From positions 1 through 22,599 of the forward strand of contig DVIJ01000098.1 of assembly GCA_018711415.1 (NCBI GenBank): 22,599 nt of DNA, read 5' to 3'. This DNA is from Scatomorpha merdavium. Lineage in GTDB: Bacteria > Bacillota > Clostridia > Oscillospirales > Oscillospiraceae. This document shows, piece by piece, positions 1 to 7,159 of the stretch. Below the pieces are notes generated by a model, which worked only from the letters and a program-made list of their open reading frames with translations, had not been told where the DNA came from and searched no databases. Both the position numbers and the translations under genes were made by a program. Numbering within the stretch: the first letter of the stretch is position 1; each line of letters begins with the position of its first letter.

Positions 1-35
1 GATGTGGTAAATTGGGATTGGTAAATGGAATTCTT

Positions 36-62
36 TTTTGTGCAAAAGGACGGCAATATTGC
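36..62. promoter_or_regulatory. Two candidate operator palindromes upstream of the GntR gene
   Basis: Two palindromes lie 30-56 bases before the gntR start. One is TTTTG-TG-CAAAA at 36-47 and the other is the perfect 10-mer GCAATATTGC at 53-62. GntR regulators bind such inverted repeats as dimers and are often autoregulated, so these are candidate binding sites. A 7-base direct repeat, GGTAAAT, also sits at 6-12 and 20-26. I could not assign a convincing -35/-10 pair here, and the promoter may lie partly outside the window. Confidence 0.35.
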
Positions 63-91
63 GGAATTTGCTCCTGAGGTGATTTTTTACA

Positions 92-850
92 ATGAACCGG
101 GAAAAGCTAGAAAGCTATCTTGAAAAGAACCCCTTTGCCAAGCTCAGCGAGGTCGTTACACAAATACTATACGACCAGATAGTGGTGCTGGACATCCCGC
201 CTGCATCCAAGCTGAACATAAATCAGATAGCAACGGACCTGGGGATCTCGCGTACGCCTGTTGTGGAGGCAATAAACCGCCTGCAGGCCATAGGCTTTGT
301 TGAGACGCGGCCCAGGGCCAGCGGCTTTTATGTCACGGATATGAACCTGCTCGATATGATAGACCTCTACGATGCAAGGACCGCCATAGAATGCGAAGCC
401 GCCGCCCTCTGCGCAGACAAGGCCTCCCCCGAGGCGATCGCCCAGCTGGACAGTCTGGCCACGGAGTTCAAAAAGGCCGTACCCAGAATGGACGGAAAAA
501 GGCTAAAGGAAACCGATATGCCCTTTCACAAGCTCATCGTCGAGTCCTCGGGCAACAAATACCTTATTAGAAGTTATAACGAACTGCTGCCAAACCTCAC
601 TATGTACCAGGGCTCCTGGTCCAAGTTCATAAGCCCCGAGCAGTCCAATCCCTGGTCCAGCCAGGTCGTACACCAGCACGGGGCGATAGTGTCCTCCATC
701 AAGCTCCACATCCCCGCGCTGGCGCGTCAGGCCATGGCGGAACACATCAAGTCCAGCCTCAACTTCGTCGCGTATTCCGACAATACGGACGACCCCTTCT
801 GGATAGTCAAGCGCTCCTCGGAAAAGTCGGACAAAAATCAGGGAAAGTAG
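92..850 (+). CDS. GntR family transcriptional regulator with FCD domain
   Basis: 252-residue regulator. The N-terminal winged helix-turn-helix spans about residues 18-82, with the helix pair LNINQIATDLGISRTPVVEA typical of GntR proteins followed by the wing. The C-terminal all-helical FCD ligand-binding domain covers about 88-228. The residues expected to bind a metal in FCD domains are visible: D142, H146, H196 and H218. Such regulators usually respond to small organic acids. The start at 92 is supported by a TGAGGTGA ribosome binding site about 10 bases upstream. It lies 12 bases before the first reductase gene and is probably the local regulator of the oxidoreductase operon, sensing its substrate or an intermediate. 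The family is certain from sequence; the ligand is unknown. Confidence 0.9.
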   Translation: MNREKLESYLEKNPFAKLSEVVTQILYDQIVVLDIPPASKLNINQIATDLGISRTPVVEAINRLQAIGFVETRPRASGFYVTDMNLLDMIDLYDARTAIECEAAALCADKASPEAIAQLDSLATEFKKAVPRMDGKRLKETDMPFHKLIVESSGNKYLIRSYNELLPNLTMYQGSWSKFISPEQSNPWSSQVVHQHGAIVSSIKLHIPALARQAMAEHIKSSLNFVAYSDNTDDPFWIVKRSSEKSDKNQGK

Positions 851-862
851 GCGGCCAGGGAT

Positions 863-1822
863 ATGAAGATAGCAATGATTGGTTCAGGCGCTGCGGGCAG
901 CGTCTTTGCGGCGTTTCTGCGCCGCGGCGGGGCCGAGATGTACCTTGTGGACAAATACAAGGCACATATGGATAAGATCGCCTCGGACGGGCTCGTGTTC
1001 CGCTGCAAGGGCGAGGAGTGCTGCCTCACCGGTTTCTGCACGACGGACAGCGCAGCCAACCTGCCCACGATGGACATAGTCATCCTGATGGTCAAGGCCA
1101 CTCAGACGGACGACGTCATGCCAGACGTCATGCACTGCGTCGGCCCGGAGACCGTCCTGGTCTCCCTGCAGAACGGCATCGGCAACGACGAGATACTTGC
1201 AAAATACGTCCCCGCCGGCCGGATAATGTACGGCGCCGGCGTCATCGGCACGGAGCTCAAGGGCCCCGGCTGCTGCGTCGCCAAGCCCGAGGATGGGATA
1301 CAGATGTTTTTCGGCGCGGTGGAAAAGTCCCCGCTGACGGACAGGGCCGGCAAATATTTGGCCGAGGCCTTCGAGGCCGGCGGCTGCCGCACCAGCTTTG
1401 AGGACGACGTACGCGTCCTGCTCTGGAAGAAGGCTGTCACGAACAGCGGCTACAACGCGGTCTGCGCGGTCACGCGTATGAAGCTGCGCTTTGCCATGGA
1501 CAACGACTGGGGCATGAAGCTGCTCATGAACATCTGGAAAGAGGGCTGCGCCGTGGCCAAGGCTCTCGGCGTAGGCGACATTTGGCCGCTCATAGAGGGC
1601 GACATCGAGAATCTGCGTGAGAACCTCGGCGATTACTACCCCAGCATGGCCCAGGACGCCGTCATACACCACAGGCAGACCGAGATAAATGTCCTCAACG
1701 GAGCCATTGCCCGCTACGGCGAGCGCCTGGGCATACCCACGCCCTACAACAGCGTCTTTGCGGATATAATCTCCTGCGTACAGGACAACTACGACAATCA
1801 GTACGGCATGGCCAACGGCTGA
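863..1822 (+). CDS. Ketopantoate reductase family dehydrogenase, first of a tandem pair
   Basis: 319 residues, a normal length for the ApbA/PanE family, which interconverts 2-oxo and 2-hydroxy acids with NAD(P)H (ketopantoate to pantoate in the type member). The N-terminal Rossmann motif GSGAAG is at 7-12. The family's active-site landmarks are present: K78 in VKA, N104 in LQNG, catalytic lysine about K190 in LLWKK, N194, and E274 in QTEINVLNGAI. The C-terminal helical domain ends in QDNYDNQYG. The ribosome binding site (CCAGGG) is weak. A similar gene follows directly and the operon encodes a 2-oxoacid:ferredoxin oxidoreductase. A role in catabolism of a 2-hydroxy or 2-oxo acid is therefore more likely than coenzyme A synthesis, but this is inference. 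It was not given the panE symbol for that reason. Confidence 0.85.
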   Translation: MKIAMIGSGAAGSVFAAFLRRGGAEMYLVDKYKAHMDKIASDGLVFRCKGEECCLTGFCTTDSAANLPTMDIVILMVKATQTDDVMPDVMHCVGPETVLVSLQNGIGNDEILAKYVPAGRIMYGAGVIGTELKGPGCCVAKPEDGIQMFFGAVEKSPLTDRAGKYLAEAFEAGGCRTSFEDDVRVLLWKKAVTNSGYNAVCAVTRMKLRFAMDNDWGMKLLMNIWKEGCAVAKALGVGDIWPLIEGDIENLRENLGDYYPSMAQDAVIHHRQTEINVLNGAIARYGERLGIPTPYNSVFADIISCVQDNYDNQYGMANG

Positions 1823-1833
1823 CAGGCGCATCC

Positions 1834-1851
1834 CGCCCCCGCAAGGGGGCG
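1834..1851 (+). other. Intergenic RNA hairpin with GCAA tetraloop
   Basis: Perfect 7-bp stem (CGCCCCC at 1834-1840 with GGGGGCG at 1845-1851) closed by GCAA, a stable GNRA tetraloop. It lies 12 bases after the stop of the first reductase and 34 bases before the start of the second. The bases that follow (ATAAATACA) are not a U-tract, so it is unlikely to be a strong terminator. An mRNA processing, stability or partial attenuation element is more likely. Confidence 0.55.
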
Positions 1852-1885
1852 ATAAATACATAAGCGGCATCAATAAAGAGAAACA

Positions 1886-2863
1886 ATGAAAATCGCAATG
1901 GTAGGTTCCGGCGCTGCAGGCAGCGTGTTCGCCAGCTATCTCCGCGCGGGCGGGGCAGACATGACCCTCGTCGACCCGTACAAGGCCCACATGGACAAGG
2001 TCGCGCAGGACGGCATGAAGTTCACCATCTATCCTGACAAGACCACCATCCTCACCGGCTTCAAGACCGCATACAGCGCCGACGACATCGGTATAATGGA
2101 CATAGTCATTTTCATGACCAAGGCCAATCAACTTGAGAACGCCATTGTCGGCGCCAAGCCCTGCATCGGACCCAACACCGTGCTTGTCTCCCTGATAAAC
2201 GGCCTCGGCAACGACGACAAGCTCCTCAAATATTACCCCGCCTCCCGCTGCATGGTCGGCTCCGGCGTCATCGGCACCGCGCTGGACGGCCCCGGAGGCT
2301 GCATCTCCACCCCCAGCGAGGGCGTCATCATGAACTTCGGCGCTCTGGAGAACAATGAACTCACCATCGCCGCCGGCAAGCACATGGAAGAGTGCTTCAA
2401 CAAGGGCGGCTGCGAGGCCGTGTTCCGCGAGGACGTGCTGCCCTTCATCTGGAAGAAGGTCATCGTGAACTGCACTGTCAACACCGTCTGCGCCGTCACC
2501 CGCCTGAAGATAGGCTACGTCGAGAACAACCCCTACGGCAAGAAGCTCTTCCACAACGTCATCCGCGAGTGCTGCGCCGTTGCCGAGCACAAGGGCGTCC
2601 ACCTCGACCCGGACGAGTTCATCGCCGTCGACCACCAGCACATCATCGACAACATCAGCGACTACTACCCGAGCATGGCCCAGGATATGCTGTATAAGAA
2701 GCTGCGCACCGAGGTCGATACCCTGACCGGTACCATCAGCGACTACGGCAAGCAGTTCAACGTTCCCACCCCGACCTGCGATGTGCTCAGCGACATCGTC
2801 CGCTGCATCCAGGACAACTACGACAACCAGTACGGCGAGAAGAACGGCGCCGTCAACGCCTGA
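1886..2863 (+). CDS. Ketopantoate reductase family dehydrogenase, second of a tandem pair
   Basis: 325-residue paralogue of the preceding gene: 35 of the first 46 residues are identical, and both carry DYYPSMAQD and end in QDNYDNQYG. It has the nucleotide motif GSGAAG at 7-12, N105 in LINGLGN, catalytic lysine about K191 in FIWKK, N195, and E276 in RTEVDTLTG, so the active site looks intact. The first copy's VKA becomes TKA here (K79). The middle region and the N-terminal half of the catalytic domain differ more than the ends, which suggests a tandem duplication followed by a change in substrate. The two could also form a heteromer or act on successive or alternative acids. The ribosome binding site is weak (AAAGAGAAA). 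Confidence 0.85.
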   Translation: MKIAMVGSGAAGSVFASYLRAGGADMTLVDPYKAHMDKVAQDGMKFTIYPDKTTILTGFKTAYSADDIGIMDIVIFMTKANQLENAIVGAKPCIGPNTVLVSLINGLGNDDKLLKYYPASRCMVGSGVIGTALDGPGGCISTPSEGVIMNFGALENNELTIAAGKHMEECFNKGGCEAVFREDVLPFIWKKVIVNCTVNTVCAVTRLKIGYVENNPYGKKLFHNVIRECCAVAEHKGVHLDPDEFIAVDHQHIIDNISDYYPSMAQDMLYKKLRTEVDTLTGTISDYGKQFNVPTPTCDVLSDIVRCIQDNYDNQYGEKNGAVNA

Positions 2864-2908
2864 CCCGCCACGGCTGAGACCGCCGTAACTGAGTGAACGG
2901 AGGAAACG

Positions 2909-3616
2909 ATGAAAGAGGTCATAGTTCTTATAGGCAACTACGGCAGCGGCAAGACCGAGCTGGCGCTCAACTTTGCCTTCCAGGCGGCGCGCGCCGGCAA
3001 GAAGGTCGAGCTCATCGACCTCGACATGGTGAACACCTATTTCCGGCTGACGGACAGGGGCAACCTCATAAAGTCGCGGGAAATACGGCTGGTCTCCCCC
3101 AACTTTGTACACTCGAGCGTCGAGACGCTCTCCCTCCCGGCGGAGGTTGCCTCCGCCTTTGCGCTTGACTGGGACACCGTCATCTTTGACGTCGGCGGTG
3201 ACCCTGCCGGGGCGACTGCCCTCGGGCGCTACCACCAGGACTTTGCTGCACTGCCCGAGGGCAGCCTCAAGGTCCTGAACGTGGTAAATACGCGCCGCCC
3301 GATGGCCGGGACCCCGGAAAAGCTCATCTCTCTCATGGAGGGCATGGAGCGGCACTCGCGCCAGAAGGTAACGGGTTTTGTGAACAACACGAATCTGGCA
3401 AGGATGGCCTGCCCGGAAGACCTCAGAGACGGCTACGAGGTGGTGCGCGAAGCCTCGGAGCGCTCCGGGGTGCCGGTACTCTATACCACAGGCAGGCCGG
3501 ACCTGCTGGAAGGCTTTCTCCGCGAGGGGCATGACCCCAAATATATCGGAACTCCCATGCCGATAGAGACCTTCATGCATCGCGACTGGGAGACCTTTAC
3601 GAAAGAAGGGCTGTGA
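2909..3616 (+). CDS. P-loop ATP-binding protein (MinD/CobQ-like fold)
   Basis: 235 residues. Walker A motif GNYGSGKT is at 9-16 and a likely Walker B, VIFDVGGD, at 91-98. A conserved-looking acidic segment, IDLDMVNTYFR, at 36-46 resembles the switch region of MinD/CobQ/CobB-type ATPases. NTRRP at 127-131 and a NNTNLA stretch near 159-164 may contact the nucleotide base. There is no signal peptide or membrane segment, so it should be cytosolic. The start is fixed by an AACGGAGGAAACG ribosome binding site. It sits between the reductases and the ferredoxin oxidoreductase subunits. I infer a helper or maturation role, or a regulatory one, but its biochemical function is not evident from the sequence. 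Confidence 0.8.
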   Translation: MKEVIVLIGNYGSGKTELALNFAFQAARAGKKVELIDLDMVNTYFRLTDRGNLIKSREIRLVSPNFVHSSVETLSLPAEVASAFALDWDTVIFDVGGDPAGATALGRYHQDFAALPEGSLKVLNVVNTRRPMAGTPEKLISLMEGMERHSRQKVTGFVNNTNLARMACPEDLRDGYEVVREASERSGVPVLYTTGRPDLLEGFLREGHDPKYIGTPMPIETFMHRDWETFTKEGL

Positions 3617-3674
3617 AGAAAGAACGCGCAAGAACCGTGAAATCATCATTCATAATAAGAAATGAGGTAGAAGC

Positions 3675-3884
3675 ATGGTAAAACTCACGATCAATGAGGA
3701 GCGCTGCAAGGGCTGCGGGCTGTGCGTAAGGGCCTGCCCCAAAAAGATCTTGCAGATCTCCAAGACCAAGCTCAACGCCAAAGGCTATCACCCGGCCGAG
3801 ATGACAGACATCGAGGCCTGCATCGCCTGCGCGTCCTGCGCCCGCACGTGTCCGGATGTGGTCATCCACATTGAGAAGGAATAG
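3675..3884 (+). CDS. 2-oxoacid:ferredoxin oxidoreductase, delta (ferredoxin) subunit
   Basis: 69-residue bacterial-type ferredoxin with two complete [4Fe-4S] motifs: C11-x2-C14-x2-C17-x3-C21-P and C49-x2-C52-x2-C55-x3-C59-P. This is the usual size for the separate delta subunit of four-subunit pyruvate/ketoisovalerate/oxoglutarate ferredoxin oxidoreductases. It passes electrons from the thiamine diphosphate site on the beta subunit to external ferredoxin. It has a GAGGTAG ribosome binding site and lies 12 bases before the alpha subunit gene, with which it is surely co-transcribed. A 58-base spacer separates it from the P-loop gene. Confidence 0.93.
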   Translation: MVKLTINEERCKGCGLCVRACPKKILQISKTKLNAKGYHPAEMTDIEACIACASCARTCPDVVIHIEKE

Positions 3885-3896
3885 GAGGAACGAGAT

Positions 3897-4973
3897 ATGG
3901 CATTGACTCTTATGAAGGGCAGCGAAGCCATAGCGGAAGCCGCCATTCGCGCCGGCTGCCGTTACTTCTTCGGCTACCCGATAACGCCTCAGACCGAGAT
4001 ACCCGAGTATATGTCGGCGCGCATGCCTGAGATCGGCGGCTGCTTCCTGCAGGCCGAGAGCGAGGTCGGCGCCATCAACATGGTCTACGGCGCCGCCGGT
4101 ACGGGCGCCCGCGTCCTGACCAGCTCCTCCTCCCCCGGCGTGTCCCTCAAGCAGGAGGGCATCAGCTACATAGCCGCCTCCGAGCTGCCCTGCGTCATCA
4201 TGAACGTCATGCGCGGCGGCCCGGGTCTCGGCTCCATCCAGGCCGGCCAGGGCGACTACTTCCAGGCCACCAAGGGCGGCGGCCACGGCGATTACCGCCT
4301 CGTCGTCTTTGCCCCGGCCTCCGTGCAGGAGGCCATAGACCTCATGGAGGTCGCCTTCGATACCGCCGATAAATACCGCAACCCCGTCATGGTCGTCGCG
4401 GACGGCATGATCTGTCAGATGATGGAGCCCGTCGTCCTGCCCGAGATGAAGGAATTCGTCATCGACTACGAAAAGAAGCCCTGGGCGGCCAACGGCCACG
4501 GCGCCAAGGATAAGCCCAGCCGCGCCATCATCAACAGCCTGTATATTACTGTCGAGGAGCTTGACGGCCTCAACGAGCGCCTGCAGGCCACCTACAGGGA
4601 GATAGAAAAGAACGAGGTCCGCTACGAGGCCTACAATATGGAGAACGCCGAGATCGTCGTCACCGCCTTCGGCACCGTGGCGCGTATCTGCAAGTCCGCC
4701 ATAGACGAACTGAAGGACGAGGGCATCAACGTCGGGCTGCTGCGTCCCATCACGCTCTGGCCCTTCCCGACGAAGGCGCTGCATGACGCCGCCGTCGCCC
4801 CTGGCGTCAAGGCGGTGCTCGACGTCGAGCTGAACGCGGGCCAGATGCTCGAGGACGTGAAGCTCGCCGTCAACGGAGAGCAGAAGGTCGATTTCTTCGG
4901 TCACTACGGCAGCCACATGCCGACGCCTGAGGAGATCAAAGAAAAGCTGCTCAGCATGAGGGAGGTACTGTAA
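3897..4973 (+). CDS. vorB: 2-oxoacid:ferredoxin oxidoreductase alpha subunit (VorB type)
   Basis: 358 residues, the usual length for the VorB/KorA group. Characteristic blocks are GYPITPQTEIPEY near the N terminus, QAESEVGAINMVYGAA, RVLTSSSSPGVSLKQEGISY, and RGGPGLGSIQ. The C-terminal transketolase-like domain carries VTAFGTVARICK and LLRPITLWPFP. The complex oxidatively decarboxylates a 2-oxo acid to an acyl-CoA with CO2 and reduced ferredoxin. The match is closest to the ketoisovalerate (branched-chain) type, but 2-oxoglutarate or another acid cannot be excluded from sequence. An AGGAGG ribosome binding site precedes the start, and the stop codon overlaps the beta start by one base (TAATG). 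Confidence 0.93.
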   Translation: MALTLMKGSEAIAEAAIRAGCRYFFGYPITPQTEIPEYMSARMPEIGGCFLQAESEVGAINMVYGAAGTGARVLTSSSSPGVSLKQEGISYIAASELPCVIMNVMRGGPGLGSIQAGQGDYFQATKGGGHGDYRLVVFAPASVQEAIDLMEVAFDTADKYRNPVMVVADGMICQMMEPVVLPEMKEFVIDYEKKPWAANGHGAKDKPSRAIINSLYITVEELDGLNERLQATYREIEKNEVRYEAYNMENAEIVVTAFGTVARICKSAIDELKDEGINVGLLRPITLWPFPTKALHDAAVAPGVKAVLDVELNAGQMLEDVKLAVNGEQKVDFFGHYGSHMPTPEEIKEKLLSMREVL

Positions 4974-5716
4974 TGGCCGTAGTATTTGAAAAGACCAAAA
5001 TGCTGACCGACGCCGTGTTCCACTACTGCCCCGGCTGCAACCACGGCATAGCCCACAGGCTGGTCGGCGAGGCGATAGAGGAACTGGGTCTTGCGGATAA
5101 CGTCATCGGCGTCGCGCCGGTCGGCTGCTCCGTCTTTGCGTATAACTACTTCAACTGCGATATGTACGAGGCCGCGCACGGCAGGGCTCCTGCCGTCGCC
5201 ACCGGCATCAAGAGAGTCCACACCGACACCTGCGTGTTCACCTACCAGGGTGACGGTGACCTCGCCTCCATCGGCACGAACGAGATAGTCCACGCCGCTC
5301 ACAGGGGCGAAAAGCTCACCGTTATCTTCATAAACAACGCCATCTACGGCATGACCGGCGGTCAGATGGCCCCGACGACGCTCGTCGGCCAAAAGACCAC
5401 TACCAGCCCCTACGGCCGCAGCGAGGAGTGGTCCGGCGCGCCGATCAAGGTCTGCGAGATGCTCAGCCAGATCCCCGGCACCTACTACGCAGAGCGCGTC
5501 GCTCTCAACTCCACCGCCAACATCATCAAGGCCAAGAAGGCCATCACCAAGGCCTTCAAATACCAGATGGAGGGTCACGGCCTGAACATCGTCGAGGTCC
5601 TCTCCACCTGCCCGACGAACTGGGGCATGAGCCCTGTGGAGGCGCTCAAGTGGCTGGAGGACAACATGATCCCGTACTACCCGCTGGGAGTCTACAAGGA
5701 TAAGGGGGCCGAGTAA
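4973..5716 (+). CDS. 2-oxoacid:ferredoxin oxidoreductase beta subunit (thiamine diphosphate binding)
   Basis: 247 residues. The CPGCNHG motif near the N terminus supplies conserved cysteines. The thiamine diphosphate/Mg binding motif is GDGDLASIGTNE, followed downstream by NNAIYGMTGGQMAPTT, both hallmarks of KorB/PorB/VorB beta subunits. It carries the catalytic cofactor and pairs with the alpha subunit. Translation is coupled to the alpha gene by the overlapping TAATG, and only 4 bases separate it from the gamma subunit. It has normal length and no defects. Confidence 0.94.
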   Translation: MAVVFEKTKMLTDAVFHYCPGCNHGIAHRLVGEAIEELGLADNVIGVAPVGCSVFAYNYFNCDMYEAAHGRAPAVATGIKRVHTDTCVFTYQGDGDLASIGTNEIVHAAHRGEKLTVIFINNAIYGMTGGQMAPTTLVGQKTTTSPYGRSEEWSGAPIKVCEMLSQIPGTYYAERVALNSTANIIKAKKAITKAFKYQMEGHGLNIVEVLSTCPTNWGMSPVEALKWLEDNMIPYYPLGVYKDKGAE

Positions 5717-5720
5717 TAAC

Positions 5721-6269
5721 ATGAAAGAACAGTGCATATTCGCCGGCTTTGGCGGACAGGGCATGCTGCTCATCGGCAAGTTCCTTGCCGAGGCTGGCAT
5801 GGAGTCCGGCAAGAACGTCTCCTGGCTGCCGTCCTACGGCCCCGAGATGCGCGGCGGCACGGCCAACTGCTCCGTCGTCGTGTCGGACAGACCCGTCGCC
5901 TCCCCGCTGATCTCCGCCGCGGACACCGTCCTCGCTATGAACCTGCCCTCGATGCTCAAGTTCCAGAGCGAGGTCAAGCCGGGCGGCCTGCTGCTCGTCA
6001 ACAGCAGCATCATTGAAGAAAAGTCCAACCGCGACGACTGCGACGTCGTCTATGTCCCCTGCAACCACATCGCCGAAAAGCTCGGCAACCCCAAGGCTGC
6101 AAACGTGGTGTTCCTGGGCGCGTATATCGCCAAGAAGCCCGAGGTCGTCAGCGAGGAGACCATCATAGAGGCCATCCGCGTTGAGCTGGGCGAGAGGAAG
6201 GCCAAGTTCCTCGAGGGCAACATCCAGGCCCTCAAGGCCGGCATGGACTATGTGAAGAGCCTCGGCTGA
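5721..6269 (+). CDS. 2-oxoacid:ferredoxin oxidoreductase gamma subunit
   Basis: 182 residues, the normal size for a gamma subunit. It begins with the GFGGQGMLLIGK motif and continues with SYGPEMRGGTANC, both diagnostic of the family. The gamma subunit contributes to CoA binding and assembly of the complex. It is the last gene of the run, completing the order delta-alpha-beta-gamma, and is followed at once by a strong hairpin terminator. Confidence 0.94.
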   Translation: MKEQCIFAGFGGQGMLLIGKFLAEAGMESGKNVSWLPSYGPEMRGGTANCSVVVSDRPVASPLISAADTVLAMNLPSMLKFQSEVKPGGLLLVNSSIIEEKSNRDDCDVVYVPCNHIAEKLGNPKAANVVFLGAYIAKKPEVVSEETIIEAIRVELGERKAKFLEGNIQALKAGMDYVKSLG

Positions 6270-6297
6270 ACCCCCGCATAAAATATCCCAAAATCCC

Positions 6298-6333
6298 AGG
6301 CGCGCCGTGAGTATCCCCACGGCGCGCCTTTTA
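6298..6333 (+). terminator. Rho-independent terminator of the oxidoreductase operon, possibly bidirectional
   Basis: Twelve-base-pair perfect stem: 6298-6309 (AGGCGCGCCGTG) pairs with 6318-6329, with an 8-base loop at 6310-6317, followed by TTTTA. It starts 28 bases after the gamma subunit stop. On the other strand the stem is followed by a moderately T-rich run (TGGGATTTTGGG). It could therefore also stop the convergent metallo-beta-lactamase operon, which ends at 6338. Confidence 0.88.
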
Positions 6334-6337
6334 TCGT

Positions 6338-7150
6338 TCAAAATTCCAATATGTCGCCTGCGTTCAGCTCCCGGACTCTCTCGCCCATGAGCTCCCGCAG
6401 CCTGACCAGGGAACGCTCGCCCGTGCAGTGGCCGGTGCAGCAGCGCATACCCGGTCGAGCCAGGAGCCGGGCGGCGACGGCGTCCACATATTCCGCGTCC
6501 ATGCCGTCCGTTCCGGGTATGGCGAGGTGGAATCCGCCGATGACAAGATCCGGCGAGCGGCCCGCAAGCTCTTCGCAGCGGCGAAGGATGTTTACTATTC
6601 CGCAGTGCGAGCAGCCGGAGATGAGGACAAGTCTGCCCTCTTCTTCTATCATCAGGCTCTGCTCGTGGCGGAAGTCGTCCCGGCTCAGGCCGTCCGGGCC
6701 GAGCAGTACGGCGTTGGCCTCCGGGACCAGCTCCCCGCCCGGCCCCGTCCCGAAAAGACGCAGGCCCGGGAAGAGCTCGAAGTCCCCGTCCAGCCAGGCG
6801 AGCCTGCCGCTCGCCAAAAGCCGCTCCGAAAGGCCGATGTAGCGCCGCTCGCCCGTGCTGAGCGACCAGTGCGGTTCCTCCGCCCCGCGCCGCAGGTAGA
6901 GCCGCGCCCCGGCGTTCAGCTCCAGGAAGCGCTCCATGCCCCCGGCGTGGTCGTAATGCCCATGCGAGAGCACGGCCGCGTCCGCCTGGGCGAGCTCTAT
7001 GCCCAGCCTCTGCGCGTTTTCCGCAAAGGCCCCGCTCTCGCCCGCGTCGAAAAGCAGCTTTTTGCCCGCGGCCTCTATCCAGAGGCTCAGGCCGTGCTCC
7101 GCGGCGAAGCCCTCGCGGGCCCTGTTGTCCATGAGGCAGCAGATCCTCAT
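6338..7150 (-). CDS. Metallo-beta-lactamase-fold metallohydrolase
   Basis: 270 residues. The metal-binding signature HGHYDH is at 63-68. Further likely metal or active-site blocks are GCSHCGIVNI at 179-188, GGFHL at 205-209 and TGHCTGE at 239-245. This pattern matches the COG1237-type branch, some of which are annotated as dihydropterin-ribofuranosylaminobenzene phosphate synthase-like. The substrate of the bacterial members is unclear. There is no signal peptide, so it is probably cytosolic. The stop codon of the upstream phosphorylase (TGA) forms part of this gene's ribosome binding site, GAGGTGATGAA, so the two are translationally coupled. Confidence 0.85.
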   Translation of the reverse strand: MRICCLMDNRAREGFAAEHGLSLWIEAAGKKLLFDAGESGAFAENAQRLGIELAQADAAVLSHGHYDHAGGMERFLELNAGARLYLRRGAEEPHWSLSTGERRYIGLSERLLASGRLAWLDGDFELFPGLRLFGTGPGGELVPEANAVLLGPDGLSRDDFRHEQSLMIEEEGRLVLISGCSHCGIVNILRRCEELAGRSPDLVIGGFHLAIPGTDGMDAEYVDAVAARLLARPGMRCCTGHCTGERSLVRLRELMGERVRELNAGDILEF

Positions 7151-7159
7151 TTCATCACC

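Noticed and set aside
863..1822. Naming the first reductase panE for pantothenate synthesis
   Set aside because: No other pantothenate genes are nearby, there are two copies, and the operon is catabolic in character; family level is as far as the sequence supports.
884..3649. 921-codon open frame on the minus strand
   Set aside because: It lies opposite three well-supported genes (two reductases and the P-loop protein). The frame is open because of high GC and codon bias, and the translation is low-complexity V/D/A/G/L-rich with no family motifs.
3597..4916. 439-codon minus-strand open frame opposite the vorB region
   Set aside because: Shadow of the ferredoxin and alpha subunit genes, with the same low-complexity composition and no ribosome binding site.
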